Under the pieces are notes generated by a model, which saw nothing but the letters and a program-made list of their open reading frames with translations, made no database searches and had not been told where the DNA came from. A program made the translations under genes and the position numbers. A stretch of DNA of 37,500 nt from Bacillus kwashiorkori (lineage in GTDB: Bacteria; Bacillota; Bacilli; Bacillales; Caldibacillaceae): assembly GCF_001375515.1 (NCBI RefSeq), contig NZ_CTDX01000006.1:1-37500 (forward strand), read 5' to 3'. Positions 24,459-33,078 of the stretch are shown here, piece after piece. Numbering within the stretch: the stretch's first letter is position 1; the number at the start of each line of letters is the position of its first letter.

Positions 24459-26005
24459 ATCCGACTTATTTCCTTTTTTTGATTTATATTATCGTCTGTA
24501 CGCTCATTATTACCTATTGGGCGGCAAAGCGAAGTCAAACAACGAACCGTTTTTATATTGCTGCGGGGACACTTACTGGCTTTCAAAATGGAATGGCGAT
24601 TGCTGGAGATTTTATTAGTGCGGCTTCATTTTTAGGTATTGTCGGAATGATTGCCATTCGTGGGTATGATGGATTTTTATATTCCATCGGTTTTTTAGTA
24701 TCCTATATTGTCGTGTTGTTTTTAGTTGCTGAACCAGTCCACCGTCTAGGTAAATATTCACTTGGAGATGTTATTGGATCGCGATTTCCAAGTAAAAAAA
24801 TTCGGTTAATACTTGCCTTTTGTACATTTATCATTTCGATATTGTACATGATTCCACAACTAGTCGCTTCGGGATTTTTATTACGATTACTTTTAGATAT
24901 CGATTATTCCGTCTCGGTCCTAGTTATTGGGGGATTAATGACAATTTATGTAGTGGTCGGGGGAATGATTGCGACTTCTTGGGTTCAAATTGTCAAGACA
25001 GTCCTACTAATGTCAGGGACTTTTTTGCTTACATTGATTGTTTTTTCGCATTTTGACTGGGATGTTACTAGCTTATTAGATAATGTGAAAGCAGGCTCCC
25101 CTTTAAGTGACAAATTTTTTCTGCCAGGCCATCTATATAATAATTCATTGGAGTTCCTTTCGCTCCAACTTGCATTAGTACTTGGTACGGCCGGGCTGCC
25201 ACATATTTTAATTCGGCTTTTTACCGTAAGAAATACTTTAGAAGTACGCCGTTCTTTATTAAGTGCGACATCGATTATCGGTTCCTTTTATATTATGACT
25301 CTTTTCCTTGGTCTTGGGACAGTAGCTTTAATCGGGTATGATTCATTAATGGCAAGTGATTCGACAGGTAATTTAGCGGCACCGTTGCTCGCAAAAGCTG
25401 TTGGAGGGGACTTTCTGTTAGCATTTGTTTCAGCAATTGCATTTACAACGATAGTTGCAGTTGTGGCAGGTCTTGTTATTTCAGCAACTACCGCATTTTC
25501 CCATGATATTTTTCATCATATTTTAAAAAGAGGCAAGTCGACAGAGAAAGAACAATTACGGGCCGCACGTTATACAGCTTTAGCAATCGGTTTAATTTCT
25601 ACGTTGTTTTCTTTGCGCTTAGAAACGATTAATGTAACTTTTCTCGTCTCGATGACTTTTATCGTAGCTGCATCGAGTATTTTTCCAGTTTTATTATTAA
25701 CAATATATTGGAAGCGTTTTACTGAAGTGGGGGCAATTAGTGGAATAATTAGTGGACTTTTTGCTTCCTTAGTCTTTGTTGCTTTAGGTCCATATATTAT
25801 GAACCCAGTGAATGGGTGGATTGCAAAAGAATCCGTATTTTCCCTGTATAATCCAGGAATTATTACTATCCCAATTGGTTTTATAGGAGCGTGTATTGGG
25901 ACATTCTTGCCATTGAAAAAACAAGAGACCGGGGATTTTCAAGCATTTTATATTAGAGCGCAGACTGGATTTGTTTTAAGGAGAGAAAAGGAATGGAAAG
26001 CTTAA
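24455..26005 (+). CDS. Sodium:solute symporter, ActP/YwcA-like (copy 1)
   Basis: Monocarboxylate-type symporter of the SSS family (acetate, pyruvate or similar with sodium or protons). It has 516 residues. The TTG at 24455 overlaps the DUF485 stop and has an ideal AAGGAGGT 6 bases upstream; longer frames to 24335 lie inside the DUF485 gene and are rejected. About 13 helices. Motifs include AAKRSQTTNRFYIAAGTLTG, FQNGMAIAGDFISAASFLGI, GGMIATSWVQIVKT and GTAGLPHILIRLFTV, all shared with the second copy at 29251. The last 13 bases overlap the sensor kinase gene. Confidence 0.9.
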   Translation: MNPTYFLFLIYIIVCTLIITYWAAKRSQTTNRFYIAAGTLTGFQNGMAIAGDFISAASFLGIVGMIAIRGYDGFLYSIGFLVSYIVVLFLVAEPVHRLGKYSLGDVIGSRFPSKKIRLILAFCTFIISILYMIPQLVASGFLLRLLLDIDYSVSVLVIGGLMTIYVVVGGMIATSWVQIVKTVLLMSGTFLLTLIVFSHFDWDVTSLLDNVKAGSPLSDKFFLPGHLYNNSLEFLSLQLALVLGTAGLPHILIRLFTVRNTLEVRRSLLSATSIIGSFYIMTLFLGLGTVALIGYDSLMASDSTGNLAAPLLAKAVGGDFLLAFVSAIAFTTIVAVVAGLVISATTAFSHDIFHHILKRGKSTEKEQLRAARYTALAIGLISTLFSLRLETINVTFLVSMTFIVAASSIFPVLLLTIYWKRFTEVGAISGIISGLFASLVFVALGPYIMNPVNGWIAKESVFSLYNPGIITIPIGFIGACIGTFLPLKKQETGDFQAFYIRAQTGFVLRREKEWKA

Positions 26006-27753
26006 CGATTATTTTGTTTGAACGGTTAGGTTTACTTTTAATCATCGCTTTCGTAATGACCCGAACTCCTGGTTTCAAGTCACTATTATACCGAAAATAC
26101 AGTGTGAAGATGTCTGTCGTTCATACAGCTGTATTTGGGTTGTTTGGTATAGCTAGTACTGTTACGGGAATAGTTATAGAAGAAACTGGTTATGTTAGTC
26201 ATTCCTTAATTTTTCTCCCAGTAGGGGATAGCCAACTTATCGTAAGTTTAAGTCTTGTGGCGATTGTTATTGCTGGTTTATTAGGAGGCCCGACTCTTGG
26301 ATTGGGGGCAGGGGTGATTACTGGTATTCATTTGTTTTTTCTAGGTGGTGTCGGAGCAGTCGCAAATGCGCTAGTGAACCCATTCACCGGTTTGTTAGCT
26401 GGTTTAACTGCTAGATTTTTTTCTAATGAACGGGTTATTTCCCCGTTGAAGGCGTTGTTTATCGGAGTATTTCCTCCAGTTTTACATATGCAATTATTAT
26501 TACTAATGTATGCAAATAATGTGGATATGGTAGACGTAGTAAATACGATTGGCATACCGCTAGTTTTATCAAATAGTACGGCAATCGCTATTTTTACTGC
26601 GATGATAGGGATTGTTTTGCGAGAACAGGAAAATGAGGCTGCCTTAGCATCGAAACAAGCATTAACCATTGCTAAAGAGGCATTACCATTTTTAAAAAAA
26701 GATTCTCAGTTGGAGGTTGCCAACGGGCTTGCAGACTTATTGTATAGTCGGCTTAGGTTAGCAGCAGTTTCCATTGCCGATTATGAAGTCGTTTTAGCAC
26801 ATAAAGGTTTAGGGGAAGAACATCATAAAATGGGGGATAAAATATTACCTCCATTCGCACGAAAAGTGATTGAACAAAAAAATATGCAAGTGATACTTGG
26901 GAAAAATGATATTATGTGCCCAAATAAAAACTGTCCCCTTGAGGCAGCAATAGTCATACCGATTATTGAAGATAATGAGGTTACTTATTTAATTTCATTT
27001 TACTATCGGAAACAAGAGCATATATCTCCTGTTGATAGGATGATGGCACAAGGATTAGGCCAATTTATTTCTGACCAATTAAACATGCTCGGTGCAGAAA
27101 AACTAAAAGCACATATTCGTGACGCAGAACTTAGAAATTTACAGGCACAAATTAATCCGCATTTTTTATTTAACACCCTACAGCTAATTGCTGGCTTATT
27201 CCGTGAAAATCCAGCTAATGCGAGACATGTTACATTGCAACTAGCCAACTATATGCGCTTTAATTTACGCCTTGTGTCCAAATCATTAGTAGAGTTAAAG
27301 AAAGAATGTGAACATGTAGAAGCATACACATCAATTATTCAAGAGCGGTTTAAAGGGAGATTGCAAATTAAATTTATTAAACCAGAGGATCTTTCTAATA
27401 TTTATATACCCCCGTCTACCATTCAACCATTAATTGAAAACTCTGTACAGCATGGATTGAAAAATATTTTAGATGGAGCGAGGATTGATATTTTAATAGA
27501 GCGAAAGAACGGTCAATTGTCCGTTTCCGTCCGAGACAATGGCAGCGGATTTCCAAACGATATTTTACCTTTTGTTAGTCATCAACCATTAGCAAGTGAT
27601 CATAATGGTGGAACTGGTATATATAATGTGAATCAACGATTAGTGCAGTTATTAGGGGAATCAGCTCGGTTACATATTCGTAATTTGACTTCAGGTGGAA
27701 GTGAAGTGAAATTTTCTATTCCTGATTCATCTCATATAAAGAAAAGCGGGTGA
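25993..27753 (+). CDS. LytS/BtsS-type sensor histidine kinase
   Basis: Membrane kinase of 586 residues. A 5TMR-LYT sensor region with about six helices occupies residues 5-210 (PVGDSQLIVSLSLVAIV, GGPTLGLGAGVITGIHLFF, NALVNPFTGLLAG). A GAF-like domain spans about 230-365 with C309/C314 in IMCPNKNCPLEAA. The LytS-type His_kinase block is RNLQAQINPHFLFNTLQ with His390, followed by a HATPase domain (about 440-580; IENSVQHGL, DNGSGF, GTGIYNVNQRL). BtsS and LytS of this class respond to pyruvate or related overflow metabolites, which fits the flanking monocarboxylate symporters. It starts inside the end of the symporter gene. Confidence 0.88.
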   Translation: MESLTIILFERLGLLLIIAFVMTRTPGFKSLLYRKYSVKMSVVHTAVFGLFGIASTVTGIVIEETGYVSHSLIFLPVGDSQLIVSLSLVAIVIAGLLGGPTLGLGAGVITGIHLFFLGGVGAVANALVNPFTGLLAGLTARFFSNERVISPLKALFIGVFPPVLHMQLLLLMYANNVDMVDVVNTIGIPLVLSNSTAIAIFTAMIGIVLREQENEAALASKQALTIAKEALPFLKKDSQLEVANGLADLLYSRLRLAAVSIADYEVVLAHKGLGEEHHKMGDKILPPFARKVIEQKNMQVILGKNDIMCPNKNCPLEAAIVIPIIEDNEVTYLISFYYRKQEHISPVDRMMAQGLGQFISDQLNMLGAEKLKAHIRDAELRNLQAQINPHFLFNTLQLIAGLFRENPANARHVTLQLANYMRFNLRLVSKSLVELKKECEHVEAYTSIIQERFKGRLQIKFIKPEDLSNIYIPPSTIQPLIENSVQHGLKNILDGARIDILIERKNGQLSVSVRDNGSGFPNDILPFVSHQPLASDHNGGTGIYNVNQRLVQLLGESARLHIRNLTSGGSEVKFSIPDSSHIKKSG

Positions 27754-27757
27754 TAGA

Positions 27758-28513
27758 GTGAATGAAATTCGTGTAATGATAGCTGAAGACGAATTGATGG
27801 CGAGAAAGGAATTGCTTTATTTATTGAACGAGGAAAAGGGGATTATTCTTACGCCCCACGCTGAAACAGGGGAGCAACTTATTGAATTATATTCAGAACA
27901 CCGACCAGATGTAATTTTTCTAGATGTAGAGATGCCTGGGTTAACTGGTATGGAGGCAGCAAGATATATTTTAAAACAAGCACCTATTCCACCCCCGTTA
28001 TTTGTTTTTACAACAGCTTATGATGAATATGCAATGGATGCGTTTGATGTGGAGGCAGTTGATTATTTGTTGAAACCATATGATGAAACGAGATTTCGTA
28101 GGACAATGGAACGAATCCGAAAGAGTTTCACCAGTCAAAAAAATCATAACGGTATTTTGGATAAACAACGGAAACCACCTGTAGGCAAGTTGTTAATTGA
28201 CGATGGGGAACGAATGGTTGTCGTTTCACCTGATTCCATTTATTTCGCTGTGCCTAATAGACGTTTACTTGAAATTCATACAGAAGATGAAGTTATTTTG
28301 AGTCGAATGACTTTACATGAATTAGAGGAGCAACTGTCTGGATATTCGTTTTTCCGAGCCCATCGAAGTTATTTAGTCAACTTGGACCATGTGTTAGAAA
28401 TAACACCTTGGTTCAACGGTACGAGTAATTTGACATTAAAAGATAAAAACAGGACGAAAATCCCTGTAAGTCGTTCCGCAAGTAAAATGATTCTTGAGAT
28501 ATTTAAAAGGTGA
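27758..28513 (+). CDS. LytTR-type response regulator
   Basis: A 251-residue regulator with GTG start 4 bases after the kinase stop region. The receiver domain (1-125) has acidic residues E10/D11, phosphoacceptor Asp56 in VIFLDVEMPG, and LLKPYDE. The C-terminal LytTR domain (about 145-250) shows FFRAHRSYLVNLDHV and a final IPVSRSASKMILEIF, the beta-type DNA-binding fold that contacts direct repeats. Its likely targets are the two symporter operons on either side; a fitting repeat is found at 28801. Confidence 0.9.
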   Translation: MNEIRVMIAEDELMARKELLYLLNEEKGIILTPHAETGEQLIELYSEHRPDVIFLDVEMPGLTGMEAARYILKQAPIPPPLFVFTTAYDEYAMDAFDVEAVDYLLKPYDETRFRRTMERIRKSFTSQKNHNGILDKQRKPPVGKLLIDDGERMVVVSPDSIYFAVPNRRLLEIHTEDEVILSRMTLHELEEQLSGYSFFRAHRSYLVNLDHVLEITPWFNGTSNLTLKDKNRTKIPVSRSASKMILEIFKR

Positions 28514-28800
28514 ATGTTTTGGATTAGCTAATTTTTCTAATTAAATAAAAGGGGGTTATTGTTTACGCTCATTTTTCTTGATCGTTTTCCTCGGAATAGC
28601 AGCCCATATTCATAAATACTAATTTTTGTAAGGATTAATTCAGAGTACTCGATTTTTTAGCTAGATAATAGTGTTTGAGAAAATAGAAATAGTGTCGTTT
28701 CCGTTCCTGGTGCGAGACTATTTTTATTTGTACCTATAGATAAAAGGGTTATACCTTTCATTTTGGACGTTCAGTTATGCCATTGGCGGTGTCAATCTGT

Positions 28801-28868
28801 ACCATTCACACAACAATTTCGACCATTTGCCCATTTTTTAAATATAAAATATTTAAAATAAATATAAT
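28801..28868 (+). promoter_or_regulatory. Candidate LytTR operator and promoter of symporter operon 2
   Basis: ACCATTCA (28801-28808), 13 bases, ACCATTTG (28822-28829): a direct repeat with a 21-bp period. This is the geometry bound by LytTR dimers on one DNA face and is close in form to the ACC-(G/A)-CT-(C/T)-A repeat with N13 described for E. coli BtsR. A -10-like TATAAT follows at 28863-28868 with no good -35, which suits an activated promoter. The rest of 28514-28800 shows only AT-rich sequence. Confidence 0.6.
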
Positions 28869-28902
28869 TATCATTAAGTTGAATGAAAGGGGATGGTCTA
28901 TT

Positions 28903-29235
28903 TTGGCTCAAGAGGAATTAAGCATAAGTAAAAAAAGGAAAAATATCGACTATGTCAAAGTTGAAAGCAGTCTTCAGTTTAAACAGTTTCTAAGTAAGAA
29001 GAAAAAGTTTTTAATTCCGATGACCGTATTTTTTATGGTGTTTTATTTTCTACTGCCAATTTTCACCTCTTATACGAAATTTTTAAACACCTCAGCAATT
29101 GGGGATATTTCTTGGGCTTGGATTTTTGCTATCGCCCAGTTTGTCATGGTATGGGTGTTAAGTGCTATTTATGTGAAAAAAGCTTCTCAGTTTGATAAAG
29201 AAGCAGATCAAATTATTAATGATCAGTTAAACTAA
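28903..29235 (+). CDS. DUF485 small membrane protein (symporter partner)
   Basis: A 110-residue protein. TTG 28903 is preferred: GAAAGGGGATGG lies about 9 bases upstream, and an open frame back to 28777 covers the putative operator and promoter. It has a basic N-terminal tail (residues 1-35, with KKRKN and LSKKKKF) and two transmembrane helices (about 38-57 and 69-92). It pairs with the symporter 15 bases downstream, as the 24183 gene does with its own. The longer cytoplasmic N-terminus distinguishes it from the first copy. Confidence 0.85.
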   Translation: MAQEELSISKKRKNIDYVKVESSLQFKQFLSKKKKFLIPMTVFFMVFYFLLPIFTSYTKFLNTSAIGDISWAWIFAIAQFVMVWVLSAIYVKKASQFDKEADQIINDQLN

Positions 29236-29250
29236 GGGGGGGAAGAGCTT

Positions 29251-30786
29251 ATGGATCCAATGGTAGTGATACTTTTTTTAGCAATTGTCATTCTTACGCT
29301 AGTGATTACCTATATTGCGGCAAAACAGACGAAATCAACAGGTGACTTTTATACAGCAGGTGGAGGCTTGACTGGATGGCAAAATGGACTAGCTATTGCA
29401 GGTGATTATTTATCAGCAGCATCCTTTTTAGGAATTGCTGGAATGATTGCTTTGCAAGGATTTGACGGGTTTTTCTATAGTATTGGATTTTTAATTGCTT
29501 ATTTAGTTGTCTTATTGTTAGTTGCAGAGCCGTTAAGGAATCTTGGTAAATATACGTTAGCTGATATGATTAATTCCCGATTTGACGCGAAAAAAGTAAG
29601 GGGAGCTGCAGCACTTAGTACGATTACTATTGTGTTATTTTACATGATTGCTCAGTTAGTAGGTGCTGGTGCACTTATTCAACTGTTATTTGATATCCCT
29701 TATTGGATTGCTGTCTTAATTGTTGGTGTAATGATGACGATTTACGTATTGTTCGGCGGAATGATTGCTACAAGCTGGGTACAAATTACAAAAGCTGTAC
29801 TGCTCATGGCAGGAATGATCATCATCTCTTTCTTGGTGTTAATGAAGTTTAACTTTAATATTGGTGCGATGTTTACCGAAGTGAAAACAGCAACGAGTCA
29901 TGGTGCTGATTATTTAAATCCAGGAATTAAATATACCGATCCTTTGGGAACGCTTTCATTAATGCTTGCCTTAGTTCTTGGGACGGCTGGTCTTCCACAT
30001 ATACTAATGCGTTTCTTTACTGTAAAGGATGCTAAGACGGCAAGAAGTTCTGTTATTACGGCAACTTGGACGATAGGAATTTTTTATATTTTAACATTGT
30101 TTTTAGGTTTTGGAGCAGCCATTTTCGTCGGAGAAAGTGAGATTTTGAAAGCTAATCCAGGTGGAAATATGGCAGCACCGTTACTTGCAGAAGCAATTGG
30201 CGGTAATATTTTATTTGCCTTTATCTCAGCTGTAGCATTTGCGACAATTTTAGCGGTAGTAGCCGGATTAGTATTGTCAGGGGCGTCTGCATTTGCCCAT
30301 GATATTTATGCACAAATTATTAAAAAAGGAAATATTACTGAAAGGCAGCAAATGTTAGCAGCACGTTATGCAGCATTAGGAGTATCTGTTGTATCAATAA
30401 TTCTCTCATTAGGTGCACAATATTTGAATGTTGCTTTTTTAGTTTCTTTAGCATTCTGTATTGCTGCAAGTGCTAATTTACCAGTCATCTTATATACAGT
30501 ATATTGGAAGCGCTTTAATACAACAGGAGCAGTTTGGGCGGTGCTATCCGGATTGATTTCTGCGCTAGTTTTAGTGTCCATTAGTCCGAGTGTGTTCTCA
30601 CCTGTGGAGGGAGCGGCGTTATTTGTCGGAAATCCAATATTCCCATTGGATAATCCAGCATTAGTAAGTGTTCCTATAGGTTTTCTTGGCGGTTATTTAG
30701 GAACTATTTTTTCTAAGGAAAATGATTTGAAACGCTTTGCAGAAGTATCTGTGCGAGCACATACTGGTTTTAAAGAAATGGAGTAA
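29251..30786 (+). CDS. Sodium:solute symporter, ActP/YwcA-like (copy 2)
   Basis: Monocarboxylate-type SSS symporter of 511 residues with about 13 helices; ATG follows AAGGGGGGGA. Motifs parallel copy 1: AAKQTKSTGDFYTAGGGLTG, WQNGLAIAGDYLSAASFLGI, LFGGMIATSWVQITKAVLL, GTAGLPHILMRFFTV and GASAFAHDIYAQI. The two copies are clearly paralogous but differ through loops and the C-terminus, so this is not a recent duplication. Under probable control of the LytTR regulator encoded just upstream. The substrate (acetate, pyruvate, propionate) cannot be settled from sequence. Confidence 0.92.
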   Translation: MDPMVVILFLAIVILTLVITYIAAKQTKSTGDFYTAGGGLTGWQNGLAIAGDYLSAASFLGIAGMIALQGFDGFFYSIGFLIAYLVVLLLVAEPLRNLGKYTLADMINSRFDAKKVRGAAALSTITIVLFYMIAQLVGAGALIQLLFDIPYWIAVLIVGVMMTIYVLFGGMIATSWVQITKAVLLMAGMIIISFLVLMKFNFNIGAMFTEVKTATSHGADYLNPGIKYTDPLGTLSLMLALVLGTAGLPHILMRFFTVKDAKTARSSVITATWTIGIFYILTLFLGFGAAIFVGESEILKANPGGNMAAPLLAEAIGGNILFAFISAVAFATILAVVAGLVLSGASAFAHDIYAQIIKKGNITERQQMLAARYAALGVSVVSIILSLGAQYLNVAFLVSLAFCIAASANLPVILYTVYWKRFNTTGAVWAVLSGLISALVLVSISPSVFSPVEGAALFVGNPIFPLDNPALVSVPIGFLGGYLGTIFSKENDLKRFAEVSVRAHTGFKEME

Positions 30787-30906
30787 GTTAGCGTAGTAGT
30801 AAATCTTTTTGAAAGATTAAGTTTAACGAAGTTTCGCACCTTTGTTGAAGGATGAAAAAATGATAAAAAGGTAGATTATTAAAAAGTACGCAATAATAAC
30901 TTTGCG

Positions 30907-30959
30907 ACAGTTGAAATATTGCAGTTTTCACTTGTGAAAAACGTATTTCAACTGTTTTG
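30907..30959 (+). terminator. Nested hairpin, probable terminator of symporter operon 2
   Basis: ACAGTTGAAAT (30907-30917) pairs with ATTTCAACTGT (30945-30955). Inside it TTTTCAC/GTGAAAA forms a second stem with a TT loop. A short T4 follows. The stem is long but the T tract is weak, so a structured leader of the next gene is an alternative reading. Confidence 0.55.
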
Positions 30960-31047
30960 CATATTCATTTGATAGTTTAATAAACTTTTACAAAGATGTT
31001 TTTCATAGACAAGTTCAAGATAATAAAGGGGATGAGGTGGTTTGGTA

Positions 31048-32763
31048 ATGATTAATCAAACAGTGAATGAAAAGTTGGTAAATTATCCACAACAACCACA
31101 TGGGGGAAAATTAGTTAATCGGGTGTTAACTGGAGAAGCAAGAGACACGGCGATGGAAAGGGCAAAAACATTGCCAATTATTATGGTAGACTTAGAGGCT
31201 GTTATTACGCTTGAAATGATTGCAACAGGGGTATTATCACCGAATGAAGGGTTTATGAATGAGGCAGATTATAAATCTGTTTTAGAGGAAGGACGTTTAG
31301 CTAATGGAATTGTTTGGCCAGTCCCTCTTAGCTTCGCGCCAATTGGCGACAGAAATAAGCAAGTAATTAAATCTTTATCAATAGGTGATGAGGTTGCATT
31401 AGTAGATGAGTCAAAAGAACCGGTAGCGATTTTGAAAATAGAGGACATTTTTGATTATGATCGAGAGTTTCGTGCACAACATCTATTTGGCACAACAGAT
31501 CGAAATCACCCAGGAGTTGATTCCATCTATCGAAGAATGGGGGATACCGCTTTAGGCGGACCAATCCAATTACTACGCCGAGTTCATTGGGGACCATTTG
31601 AGAGTTTGCGGATGGAGCCAAAAGATACGTGGAAGTTATTTTATGAAGAGAAGAAATTTAAATCAGTAGCTGGATTTATTACAGGGGCTAATCCACTTCA
31701 TCGCGGCCATGAATATATTCATCGGAATGCGTTGGAAGAAATGGATGGTTTATTTGTTCAGCCGTTAGTAGAAATGGCAAAGCGGGAATATACAAGACAT
31801 GAATTTCGGATGCTTTCATACCGGGCTGTGTTAGATACGTATTATCCGAAGAAACGGACGATTCTTGCGCCGCTCCGTGTGACGTATATTTTTGCAGGTC
31901 CACGCGAAGCAGTTCTCCATGCGTTAATTATGAAAAATTATGGCTGTACCCACGCACTAATTGGCCGTGATCATGCTGGTGTGGGCGACTATTATGATAA
32001 ATATGCTAGTCACACAATTTTTGATAAATTTACGAAGGAAGAACTTGGAATTGATATTCGTCTATTCCATGAAGTATTTTATTGCACGCGATGTAACCAT
32101 TTGGCAACAGAACAAACTTGTCCACATGCAGATAATTATCGAATCAATATTTCTGGAACAGGGATCCGTGAATTGTTACGTTACGGTGTGTTGCCACCAA
32201 AGGAAATCGTCCGACCAGAATCTGCCAGAATTGCAATGCAAGGGGTGCAACCAAAAGGCGTGGATGAAGCGGGGATGGCGATTAATCCAGTAGGAAAAAC
32301 GATTAAATCGATTTTCCCATATTACTTACATTCTAAAGGAATTGGTGGAGTGAAGCGCAATCGTCCGCTGCATGTGGAGGAATTAACGATTGAGGATTTA
32401 GAAATAGCAATAAAGGATGCTCGGGAAAATGCAGACAGAGTGTATCGAGAAGTTTTCGAAGAATTCAGTTATGTAACAGATAGTCTTCGTTCTGTCCAAC
32501 CAAATTGGGTTGCTGAAGCCCGCGAATCAATTCGCCGTCAGCAACAAATGGTAATAGACAATTTGTCAGAAAAAGTCAATCGCGCTTCGGAAAAATCGTC
32601 AGATGAATTTTTGTACCAAGATAAAACAGAGGCTGAACGGGAATTAGAAGTAGCAAAGAAAATTTTGGAAGATATTCCTGCAGCTTTAAGAAAAGAGGAC
32701 TTAGAGTATCGAGTATGGAACCCACTGCCTTATAAGCGATACCGTGGCAGTGATGAGGAATAA
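31048..32763 (+). CDS. ATP sulfurylase-like protein with large C-terminal extension
   Basis: Sulfate adenylyltransferase (ATP + sulfate to APS + pyrophosphate) by overall similarity. It has 571 residues from ATG 31048 (GATGAGGTGG 7 bases upstream); usual bacterial single-domain Sat is about 380-420. Conserved parts: DLEAVITLEMIATGVLSPNE, GFMNEADYKSVLEEGRLANG, H218-R-G-H221, the GRDHAGVGDYY loop and ISGTGIRELLRYGVLPPKE. A Cys cluster C346-x2-C349-x8-C358-P-H360 resembles the zinc site of Thermus and sulfate-reducer enzymes. Oddities: the catalytic QTRNP motif reads ITGANP (211-216), so the usual Gln and sulfate-contacting Arg are absent, and about 170 helical, charged residues follow the catalytic core. 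No other sulfate-assimilation gene is nearby. Confidence 0.8.
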   Translation: MINQTVNEKLVNYPQQPHGGKLVNRVLTGEARDTAMERAKTLPIIMVDLEAVITLEMIATGVLSPNEGFMNEADYKSVLEEGRLANGIVWPVPLSFAPIGDRNKQVIKSLSIGDEVALVDESKEPVAILKIEDIFDYDREFRAQHLFGTTDRNHPGVDSIYRRMGDTALGGPIQLLRRVHWGPFESLRMEPKDTWKLFYEEKKFKSVAGFITGANPLHRGHEYIHRNALEEMDGLFVQPLVEMAKREYTRHEFRMLSYRAVLDTYYPKKRTILAPLRVTYIFAGPREAVLHALIMKNYGCTHALIGRDHAGVGDYYDKYASHTIFDKFTKEELGIDIRLFHEVFYCTRCNHLATEQTCPHADNYRINISGTGIRELLRYGVLPPKEIVRPESARIAMQGVQPKGVDEAGMAINPVGKTIKSIFPYYLHSKGIGGVKRNRPLHVEELTIEDLEIAIKDARENADRVYREVFEEFSYVTDSLRSVQPNWVAEARESIRRQQQMVIDNLSEKVNRASEKSSDEFLYQDKTEAERELEVAKKILEDIPAALRKEDLEYRVWNPLPYKRYRGSDEE

Positions 32764-32795
32764 ACAATTCAAGAAGATAGTTTGTTACAGTTTCA

Positions 32796-32836
32796 GTGCA
32801 TTCCTTTTTTAAAAAAGGGGTGCACTTCTTCTTTTG
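32796..32836 (+). terminator. Terminator after the sulfurylase-like gene
   Basis: GTGCATTCCTTTTTT pairs with AAAAAAGGGGTGCAC (two T-G wobbles) and is followed by the T-rich TTCTTCTTTT. Confidence 0.85.
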
Positions 32837-33078
32837 TGAAAAGTGTACGTAACTAAACAATTTTCCCTTATTATTTAAACGAGAGTTATTTATTGAAAGA
32901 ATTATTTATAAATGGGGAATTTTATGGTATGTTTTAAAAAAGGCTGTGTTAAATGCTTAAAATAAAATAATTACTAAAGTGATAACATTTTTCTTCACGC
33001 GATGTTCGTCGGAGTAGATAACAAGAAAAGATGCTAATTTAATCTATGTATGTCACACAGGATATGGGGTGGTTTCTC

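Noticed and set aside
28777..28902. Longer start for the second DUF485 gene
   Set aside because: The added 42 codons cover the ACCATT repeat and the -10 sequence and have no ribosome site; TTG 28903 fits better.
32270..32310. Walker-A-like AINPVGKT in the extension of the sulfurylase-like protein, suggesting a fused APS kinase
   Set aside because: It fits the loose A/G-x4-GK-T pattern, but no GLSGSGKS-type APS kinase motif or other kinase blocks follow, and the extension is mostly charged helix.
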